The notes: generated by a model not told the origin, from the letters alone. A DNA stretch of 64,000 nucleotides from an uncultured Frankiales bacterium (GCA_946479905.1 CAMLIA010000002.1:3204-67203); one strand, 5' to 3'; shown: positions 42,058-50,577, counted from the stretch's first letter. Numbers and translations are program-made.

Positions 42058-43751
42058 TGCACGTGGACCGGGGCGGTGTCGTCCCAGGGCTGGCGCGTCA
42101 CCAGGTCGGCGACCAGCACGTGACCGCGCTCGAGCTCACCCGTGGCGGCGTCGACGATCCGGTACTCCTGCCGCTGCCGGTGGATCGGCTGCGCGTCGAT
42201 GAGGACGACGCGCACCTCGCCCGGCTCGAACTGGCACCGCCGTTGCAGCGCCTCGATGAGCTGCTCGTTGTGCATGTGCCCGTCGCCGAAGTTCCAGCCG
42301 AGCGCGGTGCTGCAGATCCGCTCGCCGTCGAGCAGCAGGTAGTCGTCCTCGTCGCCGTCGGCCATCGCACGGTGGGCGAGGCTGAACATGGCCCGCCCGT
42401 GGCTGTTGAACCCGCGGAACGCGTAGCCCATGTAGAGGTACATCTGGGCGTTCTCCGGGCTGCCGTAGAACCGCTCCATCTGCGACTGCGGCATGCTCGC
42501 GATGGACACGACGTTCGCCTCGATCTTCGCCGACGCCGACGGCTTCACGCACCAGAGGCCGACGTCCCAGTTGCCGGCGTAGTAGCGCATCCCGGGCAGG
42601 AACGAGACCTTGCGCGGCGCCACGTTGCCGAGGACGACGCACACCGCGAGGACGAGGAGGAGCAGCACGGGCAGCGGGGTCGTCATGTCGGTGACGCCCA
42701 GGTGCGGGTGGCCGACGAACAGGGCCAGCACGCTGAGCATCATGAAGACGTTCCACTCCAACGGCACCCCCATCGGGATCGCCGACAGGATCCCGAAGTG
42801 GAAGAGCAGCATCACGACAGCGGCGACGTGCAGCAGGGTGCCGTGGCCGAAGAGCAGCACCAGGGGCACCAGCCCCTCGATCGCGGTCGAGGTGTGCGCC
42901 AGCACCCGTGACGGCAGGCCAGGACGCAGGTCGTCGGGGAAGTCCTCGAAGAACGCACGCTTGATCCACTTGGGCCGCAGCACCGGGTTGTTGCTCATCA
43001 TCGTCGAGATGACGAACGGGAAGTGCTTGGTCAGCTTGGACGACGCGGCGCCGAGCCAGATCGCGACGCAGACGAGCTTGCAGGCGACGACCACGTCCGC
43101 GACGGAGGCGTGGGCGAACAGGAACGCGACCGTGAGCGAGCCGTAGACCTCTCCCCGCGCGGCGAGGAAGACGACCTTGTCGCGCAGCCCCAGGGCGGCG
43201 AGCAGGCCGACGACGGCCCACGGCTCCCAGGCGGGCAGCAGGCCTCGGGTGCTCCGGTCGGAGAGCACCGACACGACCAGGACGACGAGCAGCGCGGCGT
43301 ACAGCAGCGCGTCGAACGGGGTCCTCGTGTCCCCCCGCGTCAGCGGCACACGACGTGACCACGGCGGCAGCCGGATCGTGCCCGGGCGCAGCCAGTACAG
43401 GATCGAGCCCATGGGTGGGAAGAAGCGGTTGTTCAGGGGGCCGAACCCGCAGCCGAGGCCGACGACCTCGAACAGCATCGTGAACAGCACGACCTTCTCG
43501 TAGACGACCGGCTCGGCGTACCAGTCCCTCACCGCGGTGAACCCGTCGACGCCCGACGTGGAGAGCGCCAGGAGCCACGCCACGAGGACGTAGCCGAGGA
43601 TCTTCACGACGTAGAAGAGGTGGAGCACCACCGGGGTGCCGAAGCCGACCTCCGCCCAGTGGCGGGCCATCGGCCGGATCTTCTCCGAGCGGGTTCCCTG
43701 CACCCACTCCGCGTAGTCGATGACGGGCGCGTCCTGCTTGAGGAAACCCAT
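42054..43751 (-). CDS. DUF3556-like multi-spanning membrane protein
   Basis: A 565-residue protein with about 9-10 transmembrane segments in residues 40-390 and a soluble C-terminal domain of about 170 residues (QMERFYGSPENAQMYLYMGY, ALGWNFGDGHMHNEQLIEAL). It resembles the DUF3556 family of actinobacterial membrane proteins; biochemical role unknown. An AGGGAGTGAG Shine-Dalgarno precedes the ATG. Convergent to the catabolic block and divergent from the MDMPI-family gene. The family attribution is from memory of its general appearance. Confidence 0.75.
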   Translation of the reverse strand: MGFLKQDAPVIDYAEWVQGTRSEKIRPMARHWAEVGFGTPVVLHLFYVVKILGYVLVAWLLALSTSGVDGFTAVRDWYAEPVVYEKVVLFTMLFEVVGLGCGFGPLNNRFFPPMGSILYWLRPGTIRLPPWSRRVPLTRGDTRTPFDALLYAALLVVLVVSVLSDRSTRGLLPAWEPWAVVGLLAALGLRDKVVFLAARGEVYGSLTVAFLFAHASVADVVVACKLVCVAIWLGAASSKLTKHFPFVISTMMSNNPVLRPKWIKRAFFEDFPDDLRPGLPSRVLAHTSTAIEGLVPLVLLFGHGTLLHVAAVVMLLFHFGILSAIPMGVPLEWNVFMMLSVLALFVGHPHLGVTDMTTPLPVLLLLVLAVCVVLGNVAPRKVSFLPGMRYYAGNWDVGLWCVKPSASAKIEANVVSIASMPQSQMERFYGSPENAQMYLYMGYAFRGFNSHGRAMFSLAHRAMADGDEDDYLLLDGERICSTALGWNFGDGHMHNEQLIEALQRRCQFEPGEVRVVLIDAQPIHRQRQEYRIVDAATGELERGHVLVADLVTRQPWDDTAPVHVH

Positions 43752-43839
43752 CTCACTCCCTGGTCGTCGCGGTGGTGACGAGGCAAAGGCATATCAGAGC
43801 CGGGCCGGGGACGTGGTGACCGCCGCTCTACAGTGCGGC

Positions 43840-44559
43840 ATGGAACGGACGACCTACCTGGAGCACCTGTCCTCCGACGGTGCGCTGCTGCGCGCGGCCG
43901 CCGCGCGCGACCTGTCGGCAGCCGTCCCCTCCTGCCCGGAGTGGTCGGTCCGGGACCTCGTCCGGCACACGGCCCAGGTGTACGAGCACAAGATCGCGTG
44001 CATCCGGCTGGGCGGTGCGCGGCCGGACCCGTGGCCGCCCGCGTGGCCGCCGGACGCCGAGACGCTCGACTGGTTCGACGACGCCCATCGCCGGGTCCTG
44101 GACGTGCTGCGCACGACCGGCCCGGCCGCCCCCTCGTGGACGTGGCTGCCCGAGGACCAGACAGCCGGCTTCTGGGTGCGCCGGATGGCCCTGGAGACCG
44201 CGGTGCACCGGGTCGACGCCGAGCTCGCCGTCGGGTCACCGACGCCGGTCGACCGGGAGCTGGCCGTCGACGGGATCGACGAGCTGCTGCTCCTCATGCT
44301 GGCCGGGGACTGGACGGGCGACGAGCAGCCGGACCTCACCGGCACGGTCGCGGTCGTCACCCCCGACCGGCGCTGGACGGTCCGGATGGCCGAGGACCGC
44401 GTCGACGTGGACGAGTCCGAGGCGGCGGACGCGACGGTCTCCGCCGAGCCCACGCCGATGCTGCTGTGGCTCTACGGCCGCGCGGGCGACGACGTGGTCA
44501 CCGTGTCGGGCGACGGCGCGTCCAGGCTGCGGCGGCGGATCGCGCTCGCCACGCAGTAG
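43840..44559 (+). CDS. Maleylpyruvate isomerase-family (DinB-fold, mycothiol-dependent) protein
   Basis: A 239-residue protein of the MDMPI/DinB fold: SCPEWSVRDLVRHTAQVYEH with a metal-binding histidine, FWVRRMALETAVHRVDAEL with the second metal site (HRVD), and a C-terminal SCP2-like region. Relatives use mycothiol as cofactor for isomerisation or detoxification. TACAGT at 43829-43834 lies 5 nt before the ATG (leaderless). Longer upstream frames were rejected on this basis. Confidence 0.85.
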   Translation: MERTTYLEHLSSDGALLRAAAARDLSAAVPSCPEWSVRDLVRHTAQVYEHKIACIRLGGARPDPWPPAWPPDAETLDWFDDAHRRVLDVLRTTGPAAPSWTWLPEDQTAGFWVRRMALETAVHRVDAELAVGSPTPVDRELAVDGIDELLLLMLAGDWTGDEQPDLTGTVAVVTPDRRWTVRMAEDRVDVDESEAADATVSAEPTPMLLWLYGRAGDDVVTVSGDGASRLRRRIALATQ

Positions 44560-44566
44560 CCAGGAC

Positions 44567-45334
44567 TCAGCCGAAGCGGGCCGGTCGCTTGTCGAGGAAG
44601 GCGCGTACGCCCTCCCGACCGTCCGCGGAACCCGCGGCGACGGTGATGCGCGCCGTCTCCGCGTCGAGCGCCTGCTGGGCGTCGGCGAGGACGCGCTGCC
44701 GCAGCAGGTGCTTGGCGCCCACCTGCGCGTCCCTCGAGCCGGCGAGCAGCTGGGCGACCAGCGCCTCCACCGCGGCGTCCAGGGCATCGGGGGCGTGCAC
44801 CTGGGTCACGACACCGGCGGCCTGCAGGTCCGCTGCCGAGAGCAGCGGGTTGAGCAGGGCCCACTGGAGGGCGCGGTGCAGGCCGACGGTGCGCGCAAGC
44901 AGGGTGGTGCCGCCGTCCGGGGTCAGCCCGATCTTCGTGTAGGCCAGCGTGAACCGGGCCGCCTCCGACGCGAGCACCAGGTCGGCCGCCGCCGCGAGCG
45001 GGAAGCCCGCGCCCGCGGCCGTGCCCCGGACGACGGACACGACGACCGCGTCGAGCTGGGTCAGTCCGAGGACCCCCTCGTGCAGCACCGAGGCGAGCTC
45101 CGAGATCAGGGCGGCCGGGTCCTCGGTCGCGCCGAAGGACGAGATGTCCCCGCCGACGCTGAACGCCTTGCCCTCGTGGTCGAGGACGACGACCGCCACG
45201 TCGTCGGCGCGGGCCTGGGCGACGGCGTCGCGCAGCTCACGGGCGAAGGCCAGGTCGATCGGGTTGCCGCGCTCCGGCTGGCAGAAGGTCAGGTAGGCCG
45301 CGCGGTCGCGGACGAGGTAGCGAAGGGAGGTCAC
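44567..45334 (-). CDS. Crotonase-family protein, PaaG-like isomerase type
   Basis: A 255-residue crotonase. GKAFSVGGDIS and RGTAAGAGFPLAAAADLVLA form the oxyanion hole, but the first hydratase glutamate is missing (GAGFPL). KIGLTPDGGTTLL carries an aspartate where PaaG-type ring-enoyl-CoA isomerases have their acid. It probably moves a double bond instead of adding water. GTG 45334 is chosen because a TAGAGT box (minus strand, 45343-45348) lies 8 nt upstream; the frame upstream is antisense to the DUF35 gene. Confidence 0.85.
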   Translation of the reverse strand: MTSLRYLVRDRAAYLTFCQPERGNPIDLAFARELRDAVAQARADDVAVVVLDHEGKAFSVGGDISSFGATEDPAALISELASVLHEGVLGLTQLDAVVVSVVRGTAAGAGFPLAAAADLVLASEAARFTLAYTKIGLTPDGGTTLLARTVGLHRALQWALLNPLLSAADLQAAGVVTQVHAPDALDAAVEALVAQLLAGSRDAQVGAKHLLRQRVLADAQQALDAETARITVAAGSADGREGVRAFLDKRPARFG

Positions 45335-45342
45335 GGCTGGGA

Positions 45343-45352
45343 ACTCTAGAGT
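45343..45352. promoter_or_regulatory. Overlapping divergent -10 boxes in a perfect palindrome
   Basis: ACTCTAGAGT reads TAGAGT on both strands. On plus it ends 7 nt before GTG 45360 (DUF35); on minus it ends 8 nt before GTG 45334 (isomerase). One 10-bp element can therefore serve two leaderless promoters, and polymerase can occupy only one direction at a time. Confidence 0.55.
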
Positions 45353-45359
45353 GCGGGCT

Positions 45360-45758
45360 GTGACCACCTCCGTGCCCGTCATCAGCGCGCTGGCCCTCGA
45401 GCCCGAGCCGCACCTCGTCGCCCACGAGTGCACCGCCTGCGGCGCCCGCTTCTTCGGGCGACGCGCCGCGTGCGCGCGCTGCTTCCACGAGGAGTTCCGA
45501 CCCGCCGACGTCCCCACCGAGGGGGAGGTGATCGCCTTCACGATCGTCGCCTTCGCGATGCCCGGTGTGCAGACGCCCTACGTTGCCGCCACCGTCGACT
45601 GCGGCGGGACGCGCGTGCAGGCCAACATCGTCGGCGTCGAGCCGACACCCGACCACGTGCACCTGGGGCAGCAGGTCCGCTTGACGACCTTCCCGCTCGG
45701 TGCGGACAGCCACGGCACCGAGGCCGTCGGCTTCGGCTTCACCCCAGTGGAGGCATGA
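45360..45758 (+). CDS. DUF35 (zinc ribbon plus OB-fold) protein, thiolase partner
   Basis: A 132-residue DUF35/ChsH2-type protein. The rubredoxin-like zinc ribbon is CTACG followed by CARC (about residues 24-42), then an OB-fold with VIAFTIVAFAMPGVQTPYVAA. Such proteins bind acyl-CoA and dock on SCP2-type thiolases to make aldolase or thiolase complexes in sterol side-chain degradation. GTG 45360 is the leaderless start (GTG 45351 is an alternative). The thiolase starts 3 nt after its stop. Confidence 0.88.
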   Translation: MTTSVPVISALALEPEPHLVAHECTACGARFFGRRAACARCFHEEFRPADVPTEGEVIAFTIVAFAMPGVQTPYVAATVDCGGTRVQANIVGVEPTPDHVHLGQQVRLTTFPLGADSHGTEAVGFGFTPVEA

Positions 45759-45761
45759 CTC

Positions 45762-46964
45762 ATGGCCAGCGGTGACGTCTGGATCCTCGGGATCACGATG
45801 ACCAAGTTCGGCAAGCGACCGGACAAGGAGACCGACGAGCTCGCCGCCGAGGCAGCCCTCGGCGCCCTCAAGGACGGCGGCGTCACGATGAGGGACATGC
45901 AGGTGCTCGCCGCCGGCAACCTCATGGGCGGCGCGATCGGCATCGGCCAGCAGGTCCAGAAGCAGATCGGCCAGACGGGCATCCCCGTCTACAACGTCGC
46001 GAACGCCTGCGCCACCGGAGCCACCGCGCTGCGGACGGTCATCATGAGCATCAAGGCCGGCGAGGCCGACATGGGCCTCGCGGTCGGCGTCGAGAAGCTC
46101 AGCGGCGCCGGGCTGCTCGGCGGCGGCGCGTCGAGGTACGACAAGGAGACCTGGACGCCCACCGGGACGGACGGCGCGATCATGCCGCTCGACGGTCGGG
46201 TCGGCACGGCCGGCATGCCCGGCACCTTCGCCCAGGTCGGGATGGAGTACGGCCACAAGTACGGCGGCGTCTCCTTCGAGCTCTTCGCGCGGATCTCGGA
46301 GAAGAACCACCGGCACTCGACGCTGAACCCGCTCGCCGCGTACAGCAAGGCGATGCCGCTCGAGCAGATCATGAACGACGTCATGATCGCCTACCCGAAC
46401 ACCCGGCCGATGTGCTCGGCCAACTGCGACGGCGCGGCTGCCGCAGTCCTGGTCAGCGACGCGAAGCTCCAGACGCTCGACCCCGACCAGCGGCGGCGCG
46501 CCGTGAAGATCAGCGCCAGCGTCCTCACGTCGGACCCCTACGAGGAGGGCTGCCAGGTCCTGCCCAACGTCAACACGCTGACCCGGCGCGCGGCGCAGCA
46601 GGCCTACGAGCAGGCCGGCGTCTCCCCGACGGACCTCGACCTGGTCGAGCTGCACGACTGCTTCGCGACGGCCGAGCTCGTCCACTACGACAACCTGATG
46701 CTCTGCCCCGAGGGTGGTGCGGTCGACTTCTTCGAGAGCGGCGCGCCGCAACGCGAGGGGGCGCTGCCGGTGAACGTCAGTGGCGGCCTGCAGAGCAAGG
46801 GCCACCCGATCGCCGCGACCGGCATCGCCAACGTCTGGGAGATCGCCCACCACCTGCGCGGCGAGGCAGGCGACCGCCAGATCGAGGGCGCCAAGGTGGG
46901 GCTCGCGCACGTCATCGGCCTGGGCTCCGCCTGCGGGATCCACATCCTCGAGAAGGCCGGCTGA
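45762..46964 (+). CDS. Lipid-transfer-protein-type thiolase (Ltp/SCP2 thiolase)
   Basis: A 400-residue thiolase-fold enzyme with nucleophile NACATGATAL (Cys about 84), ELHDCFATAEL and GLQSKGHPIAATGIAN. The last motif has the HP of SCP2-type thiolases and the protein lacks the classical CxG C-terminus, matching the Ltp group that with DUF35 partners carries out retro-aldol or thiolytic cleavage in steroid catabolism. Directly follows the DUF35 gene, strengthening that assignment. Confidence 0.9.
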   Translation: MASGDVWILGITMTKFGKRPDKETDELAAEAALGALKDGGVTMRDMQVLAAGNLMGGAIGIGQQVQKQIGQTGIPVYNVANACATGATALRTVIMSIKAGEADMGLAVGVEKLSGAGLLGGGASRYDKETWTPTGTDGAIMPLDGRVGTAGMPGTFAQVGMEYGHKYGGVSFELFARISEKNHRHSTLNPLAAYSKAMPLEQIMNDVMIAYPNTRPMCSANCDGAAAAVLVSDAKLQTLDPDQRRRAVKISASVLTSDPYEEGCQVLPNVNTLTRRAAQQAYEQAGVSPTDLDLVELHDCFATAELVHYDNLMLCPEGGAVDFFESGAPQREGALPVNVSGGLQSKGHPIAATGIANVWEIAHHLRGEAGDRQIEGAKVGLAHVIGLGSACGIHILEKAG

Positions 46965-46967
46965 CCC

Positions 46968-46994
46968 TGTCGAGAACGCCGACGCGGCTCCGAC
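46968..46994 (+). promoter_or_regulatory. Candidate ECF42-type autoregulated promoter
   Basis: TGTCGA (46968-46973), a 17-nt spacer and CGAC (46991-46994) lie upstream of the DGPF gene. As I recall, the reported ECF42 promoter signature is TGTCGA in the -35 region and CGA/TC in the -10 region. The target gene and the sigma gene overlap downstream, so positive autoregulation is expected. Confidence 0.5.
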
Positions 46995-47043
46995 CTAGGG
47001 GTGCGTGCGGCCGCCAGGGCCCACCGCAGGAGAGGAGAAGGAC

Positions 47044-47448
47044 ATGCGGTTCATGCTGCTGCAGGCCTACGGGGGCGTCGAGCTCGAGAACTGCCCCACG
47101 ATGAACGAGTGGGCGCCGGAGGACGTCAAGGCGCACATCGACTTCCAGCACACGCTGAACGCCGAGCTGCTGGAGCGCGGCGAGCTGGTCGACGCCCAGG
47201 GGCTCGCCGGTCCCGACCAGGCCAAGTTCGTCGTCTCCGACGGGACGAACCCGCCGAAGGTGGTCGACGGCCCCTACCCCGAGTCGAAGGAGCTGCTGGC
47301 CGGCTACCGGCTGGTCGACGTCGACAGCCTCGACCGGGCCCTGGAGATCGCCGCCCGCTCCAGCGCCGCTCCCGGCCCGGGTGGTGTCCCCATCCGCCAG
47401 GCGATCGAGGTGCGTCAGGTCCTGGGCGCCCCCGACCCGGAGGTGTGA
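47044..47448 (+). CDS. DGPF/YCII-related protein
   Basis: A 134-residue YCII-superfamily protein: MRFMLLQAYGG strand, an amphipathic helix, then the diagnostic DGPYPESKELLAGYRLVDVD segment (DGPF motif). DGPF proteins are the characteristic partners of ECF42 sigma factors; their function is unclear. A purine-rich AGGAGAGGAG Shine-Dalgarno fixes ATG 47044. The stop overlaps the sigma-factor start (GTGA). Confidence 0.92.
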   Translation: MRFMLLQAYGGVELENCPTMNEWAPEDVKAHIDFQHTLNAELLERGELVDAQGLAGPDQAKFVVSDGTNPPKVVDGPYPESKELLAGYRLVDVDSLDRALEIAARSSAAPGPGGVPIRQAIEVRQVLGAPDPEV

Positions 47449-48629
47449 GCGCGCCGGACGTCGAGGGCCTGCTGCGCGAGCTCGCGCCGCGGGCCCTCGG
47501 CGCGGTCGTGCGGCGCTACGGCGACTTCGCCGACGCCGAGGACGCCGTGCAGGAGGCGCTGCTGGCGGCGGCCCAGCAGTGGCCGTCCGACCTGCCCACG
47601 AACCCGCTCGGCTGGCTGGTGGCCGTCGCGTCCCGCCGGATGGTCGACGAGATCCGCAGCAGCGAGGCGCGCCGGCGCCGGGAGGACGCGGTCGCGCTGC
47701 TCGAGGCCCCGGCGGAGGCGGCCGGCACCGACGACTCGCTCGTGCTGCTCTTCCTGTGCTGCCACGACGCGCTGTCGCCGACGCTGGCCATCCCGCTGAC
47801 CCTGCGCGCGGTCGGGGGCCTGACGACCCGCGAGATCGCCGCCGCGTACCTGGTGCCGGAGGCGACGATGGCGCAGCGGATCAGCCGGGCGAAGGCCAAG
47901 CTGCGCGGTGAGCGGTTCGCCCTGCCCGCCGACCCGAGCGGCCGGCTGCGGTCGGTGCTGGAGGTCCTCTACCTGCTCTTCAACGAGGGGTACGCCGGCA
48001 GCAGCGGCCCCGAGCTGGCGCGGACCGACCTCTCGGGCGAGGCCATCCGGCTCGCGAGGATGCTGCACGCGCAGCTGCCGGACGATGCCGAGGTCGCCGG
48101 ACTGCTGGCCCTGATGCTGCTCACCGACGCCCGACGACCTGCGCGCACCGATGCCACCGGCGCGCTCGTACCGCTCGCGGAGCAGGACCGGAGCCGGTGG
48201 CAGCGGTCGCAGATCAGCGAGGGGATGGTGCTGCTCACCGAAGCGCTGCAGCGCCGGCAGGTGGGGGAGTACCAGCTGCTCGCGTCGATCGCGGGTCTGC
48301 ACGACCAGGCACCGTCGTACCAGCAGACGCCGTGGCCGGAGATCGCGTCGCTCTACGGACTGCTGGAGCGGATGACGGGCAACCCGGTCGTGACCCTGAA
48401 CAGGGCCGTCGCGGTGGCGCGGTGCGAGGGCCCGCAGGCCGGCCTGCGGATCCTCGAGGGCCTGGACCTCCAGACCCACCGGCTGCACGCCGTGCGCGCC
48501 CACCTGCTCGAGGAGGCCGGCGACGTGCAGGCGGCGGCGGAGGCCTACGCCGCAGCCGCCGCTCGCGCGACGAACGTGCGGGAGCGGGACTACCTGACGC
48601 TGCGTGCCGCGGCGGCGCGGCAGCGCTGA
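47445..48629 (+). CDS. ECF sigma factor with long C-terminal extension (ECF42 group)
   Basis: A 394-residue sigma factor. Region 2 covers about residues 10-75 (GDFADAEDAVQEALLAA, then NPLGWLVAVASRRMVDEIR). Region 4 covers about 105-165 (LTTREIAAAYLVPEATMAQRISRAKAKLRG). A ~220-residue helical, TPR-like extension follows (LYLLFNEGYAGSSG, then LNRAVAVARCEGPQAGLRIL). The extension and the DGPF neighbour are hallmarks of ECF42, which lacks an anti-sigma factor and is thought to be controlled through the extension. GTG start overlaps the DGPF stop. Confidence 0.93.
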   Translation: MSAPDVEGLLRELAPRALGAVVRRYGDFADAEDAVQEALLAAAQQWPSDLPTNPLGWLVAVASRRMVDEIRSSEARRRREDAVALLEAPAEAAGTDDSLVLLFLCCHDALSPTLAIPLTLRAVGGLTTREIAAAYLVPEATMAQRISRAKAKLRGERFALPADPSGRLRSVLEVLYLLFNEGYAGSSGPELARTDLSGEAIRLARMLHAQLPDDAEVAGLLALMLLTDARRPARTDATGALVPLAEQDRSRWQRSQISEGMVLLTEALQRRQVGEYQLLASIAGLHDQAPSYQQTPWPEIASLYGLLERMTGNPVVTLNRAVAVARCEGPQAGLRILEGLDLQTHRLHAVRAHLLEEAGDVQAAAEAYAAAAARATNVRERDYLTLRAAAARQR

Positions 48630-48636
48630 CGCGTCG

Positions 48637-49227
48637 TCAGGGCTGCTCGTCGAGCAGCTTCTGGGCCCGCTGAAGCTGCACGATGACCGACCAGGTGACC
48701 TCGTCGACCGGCCGGTCGCCGTTCACCTGCAGCAGCTGCTCCCGCTCGCGGTAGTACTCGAGCAGCGGCCAGGTGCTCTCCTCGTAGACGGCGAGGCGGT
48801 GCTCGACGACCTCACGGGTGTCGTCCGCCCTGCCGGTGGTCCGGCCGCGCTCGACGATCCGCTCGATGAGCGCGTCGCGCGCGACCTCGAGGTAGACCGC
48901 CAGCTGGACGGCCACCCCGAGGCCCTTCGCGACCGTGTAGGCGCGCTCGGCCTGTGCGACCGTGCGCGGGAACCCGTCGAGGACGTAGCCGCCCGCCTCG
49001 GCGGCGGTCACGACCGGCTTGCGCAGCATGTCGAGCACCAGGGTGTCGGGGACGAGGTCCCCGCGTGCCATGTACTCCTGTGCGGCCTGACCGATCGCGG
49101 TCTGCTTCGCGACGTGGTCGCGAAGCAGGTCGCCGCTCGAGATGTGCGTCAGCCCGAAGTGCTGGGCGATCCGCTCAGCCTGGGTTCCCTTGCCGGCGCC
49201 GGGGGCGCCGATCAGCAGCAGTCGCAC
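48637..49227 (-). CDS. adk: Adenylate kinase
   Basis: A 196-residue nucleoside monophosphate kinase converting ATP+AMP to 2 ADP. P-loop GAPGAGKGTQ (residues 8-17), AMP-site ISSGDLLR and DGFPRT, and a short lid between ERGRTTGRADD and VVEHRLAVYEE. Length and short lid resemble mycobacterial Adk. It is stand-alone, away from the ribosomal-protein operon where adk often sits, so a second copy cannot be excluded. GTG start. Convergent with the sigma-factor gene, with 7 nt between stops. Confidence 0.93.
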   Translation of the reverse strand: MRLLLIGAPGAGKGTQAERIAQHFGLTHISSGDLLRDHVAKQTAIGQAAQEYMARGDLVPDTLVLDMLRKPVVTAAEAGGYVLDGFPRTVAQAERAYTVAKGLGVAVQLAVYLEVARDALIERIVERGRTTGRADDTREVVEHRLAVYEESTWPLLEYYREREQLLQVNGDRPVDEVTWSVIVQLQRAQKLLDEQP

Positions 49228-49266
49228 GGGCGAAGTGTTCCACGCGCCGCTCGACAGCCGGTCCGG

Positions 49267-49929
49267 TCAGCTCTTCCGGCTCGCCTTCTCGGCGTCCGCC
49301 AGGCTCGCCAGGCGCTCGGCGGTCTGCCGCTCGCGGTCGGCGTCGGCCTTGAGCTGCGCCGCGTCCCTCAGCTCGGCCTTCGGCTTCGCGGTCCGGCTCT
49401 GCTTGCGCGACTCGATGGACTCGACCCGGTTGTCCAGGGTCGCCTGCTCCTGGCGGAGCTGGGCCTCGGCGCGGTGCTCGACCGCCTCGACGCGGGCCTG
49501 AGCCGTCTGGGCCGCCTTCTGCTCCGCGGCGCGGCGCTCGGCCTGCTGCGTCTCGCGCAGCTCCTTGGCCTCGGTCTGCGCGCGCTGCGTGGCGTCGGCG
49601 CGCTTGCGCTCGGCCTCCTGCTTGGCGGACTTCAGCGTGACGTTGGCCTGCTCCTTGCGGACCGCGGCCTTCTCCTCGAGCGCGACGGCCTTGGCCAGCA
49701 CGTCGGAGCGCCGGGCCAGCACGCTGCCGCGCCGGGTCAGGTCTGCGTCACGCAGAGCCCGGCCGACGGTCGAGTCGAGCGTGCCCAGGGCCTTCTCGAA
49801 ACCGAGGCGCAGCGGGGCGTCCTCCTCGAGGAAGCGCGACACGACGCGGGTCTCGAGGACGGTCAGGGGCAGCCGCAGGGCGGCGTACTCCGCACCGGCG
49901 ACGGCGCGGGGGATGGTGAGGACGTTCAT
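49267..49929 (-). CDS. Long coiled-coil protein
   Basis: A 220-residue charged helical protein. The first ~80 residues form a small domain (IPRAVAGAEYAALRLPLTVLE), then an almost uninterrupted coiled coil rich in Ala/Glu/Lys/Arg/Gln (residues 85-220). No enzyme motif. It likely acts with the CsbD-like coiled-coil protein encoded 12 nt upstream; both starts are preceded by the same TGACAGGAGATC element. A structural or stress-related role is inferred. Confidence 0.75.
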   Translation of the reverse strand: MNVLTIPRAVAGAEYAALRLPLTVLETRVVSRFLEEDAPLRLGFEKALGTLDSTVGRALRDADLTRRGSVLARRSDVLAKAVALEEKAAVRKEQANVTLKSAKQEAERKRADATQRAQTEAKELRETQQAERRAAEQKAAQTAQARVEAVEHRAEAQLRQEQATLDNRVESIESRKQSRTAKPKAELRDAAQLKADADRERQTAERLASLADAEKASRKS

Positions 49930-49941
49930 GTCGATCTCCTG

Positions 49942-50490
49942 TCAGTGGTTCTGGGAGGCGAGCCGGTCGGCGTCCTCGCGTGCTCTCGCGGCGGCCTGCT
50001 CAGCGGCTTCGGCCCGCTCGCGCTCGCGGTCGGCCTGCTCGGCGGCCTGCTGCTCGATGCGCTCGGCCTCGCTGAGCTCGCGTCGGGTCTCCTGAGCGTT
50101 CTGCTGGAGCTGGACGCTCGTCTCGGCGTCGATGCGGGCCTTCTCGACGGCCTCCTGCTGCTCGGCGGAGATCTCCGCCTGCAGGACCTGCCGGTCGGCC
50201 TCGTCGAGGACCTGCTCCGAGCGTGCGGCGGCGGCAGCAGCCGCAGCGTCACGCTGCTGCTCGGCGAGCTGGTGCTCGCGGCTCAGCTCGGCGGCGGCCT
50301 GCTTGGTCTCCGCCTGGGCGACGGCGTCCTTGGCCGCCGCGTCCTTCACGGCGGCGGCTTCGGCCTGCTGCAGCTGGCCCTCCGCCGCGAGGGAGTCGTT
50401 TCCGAGAACGGCGCCGGCGACCTCCTTGGCCTTGCCGGTGAGGTTCGCGACCAGGCCGTGCTTGGCCTGGTCCGCTGGCTTGTCGCTCAT
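49942..50490 (-). CDS. CsbD-like N-terminus fused to a coiled coil
   Basis: 182 residues. Residues 10-45 (LVANLTGKAKEVAGAVLGND, then SLAAEGQLQQ) match the CsbD general-stress motif; the rest is a long Ala/Glu/Gln-rich coiled coil. Both segments suggest a stress-induced, self-associating protein. ATG 50490 is chosen for its ACAGGAGA Shine-Dalgarno; an in-frame ATG at 50505 lies inside the hairpin that covers that element. Confidence 0.78.
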   Translation of the reverse strand: MSDKPADQAKHGLVANLTGKAKEVAGAVLGNDSLAAEGQLQQAEAAAVKDAAAKDAVAQAETKQAAAELSREHQLAEQQRDAAAAAAAARSEQVLDEADRQVLQAEISAEQQEAVEKARIDAETSVQLQQNAQETRRELSEAERIEQQAAEQADRERERAEAAEQAAARAREDADRLASQNH

Positions 50491-50497
50491 GGGATCT

Positions 50498-50523
50498 CCT
50501 GTCATCGGGGGTTGCATGACAGG
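50498..50523 (-). promoter_or_regulatory. Hairpin covering the Shine-Dalgarno of the CsbD-like gene
   Basis: CCTGTCAT (50498-50505) and ATGACAGG (50516-50523) form a perfect 8-bp stem with a 10-nt loop. In the minus-strand mRNA the 3' arm (ATGACAGG) contains most of the Shine-Dalgarno, so folding would hide the ribosome-binding site. An RNA thermometer or protein-binding leader is possible. Confidence 0.45.
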
Positions 50524-50577
50524 CCTGCCCACAGCAGTGATCGCTACCCGATCGGCCCCGGGTGGGGCAGGTCACAG

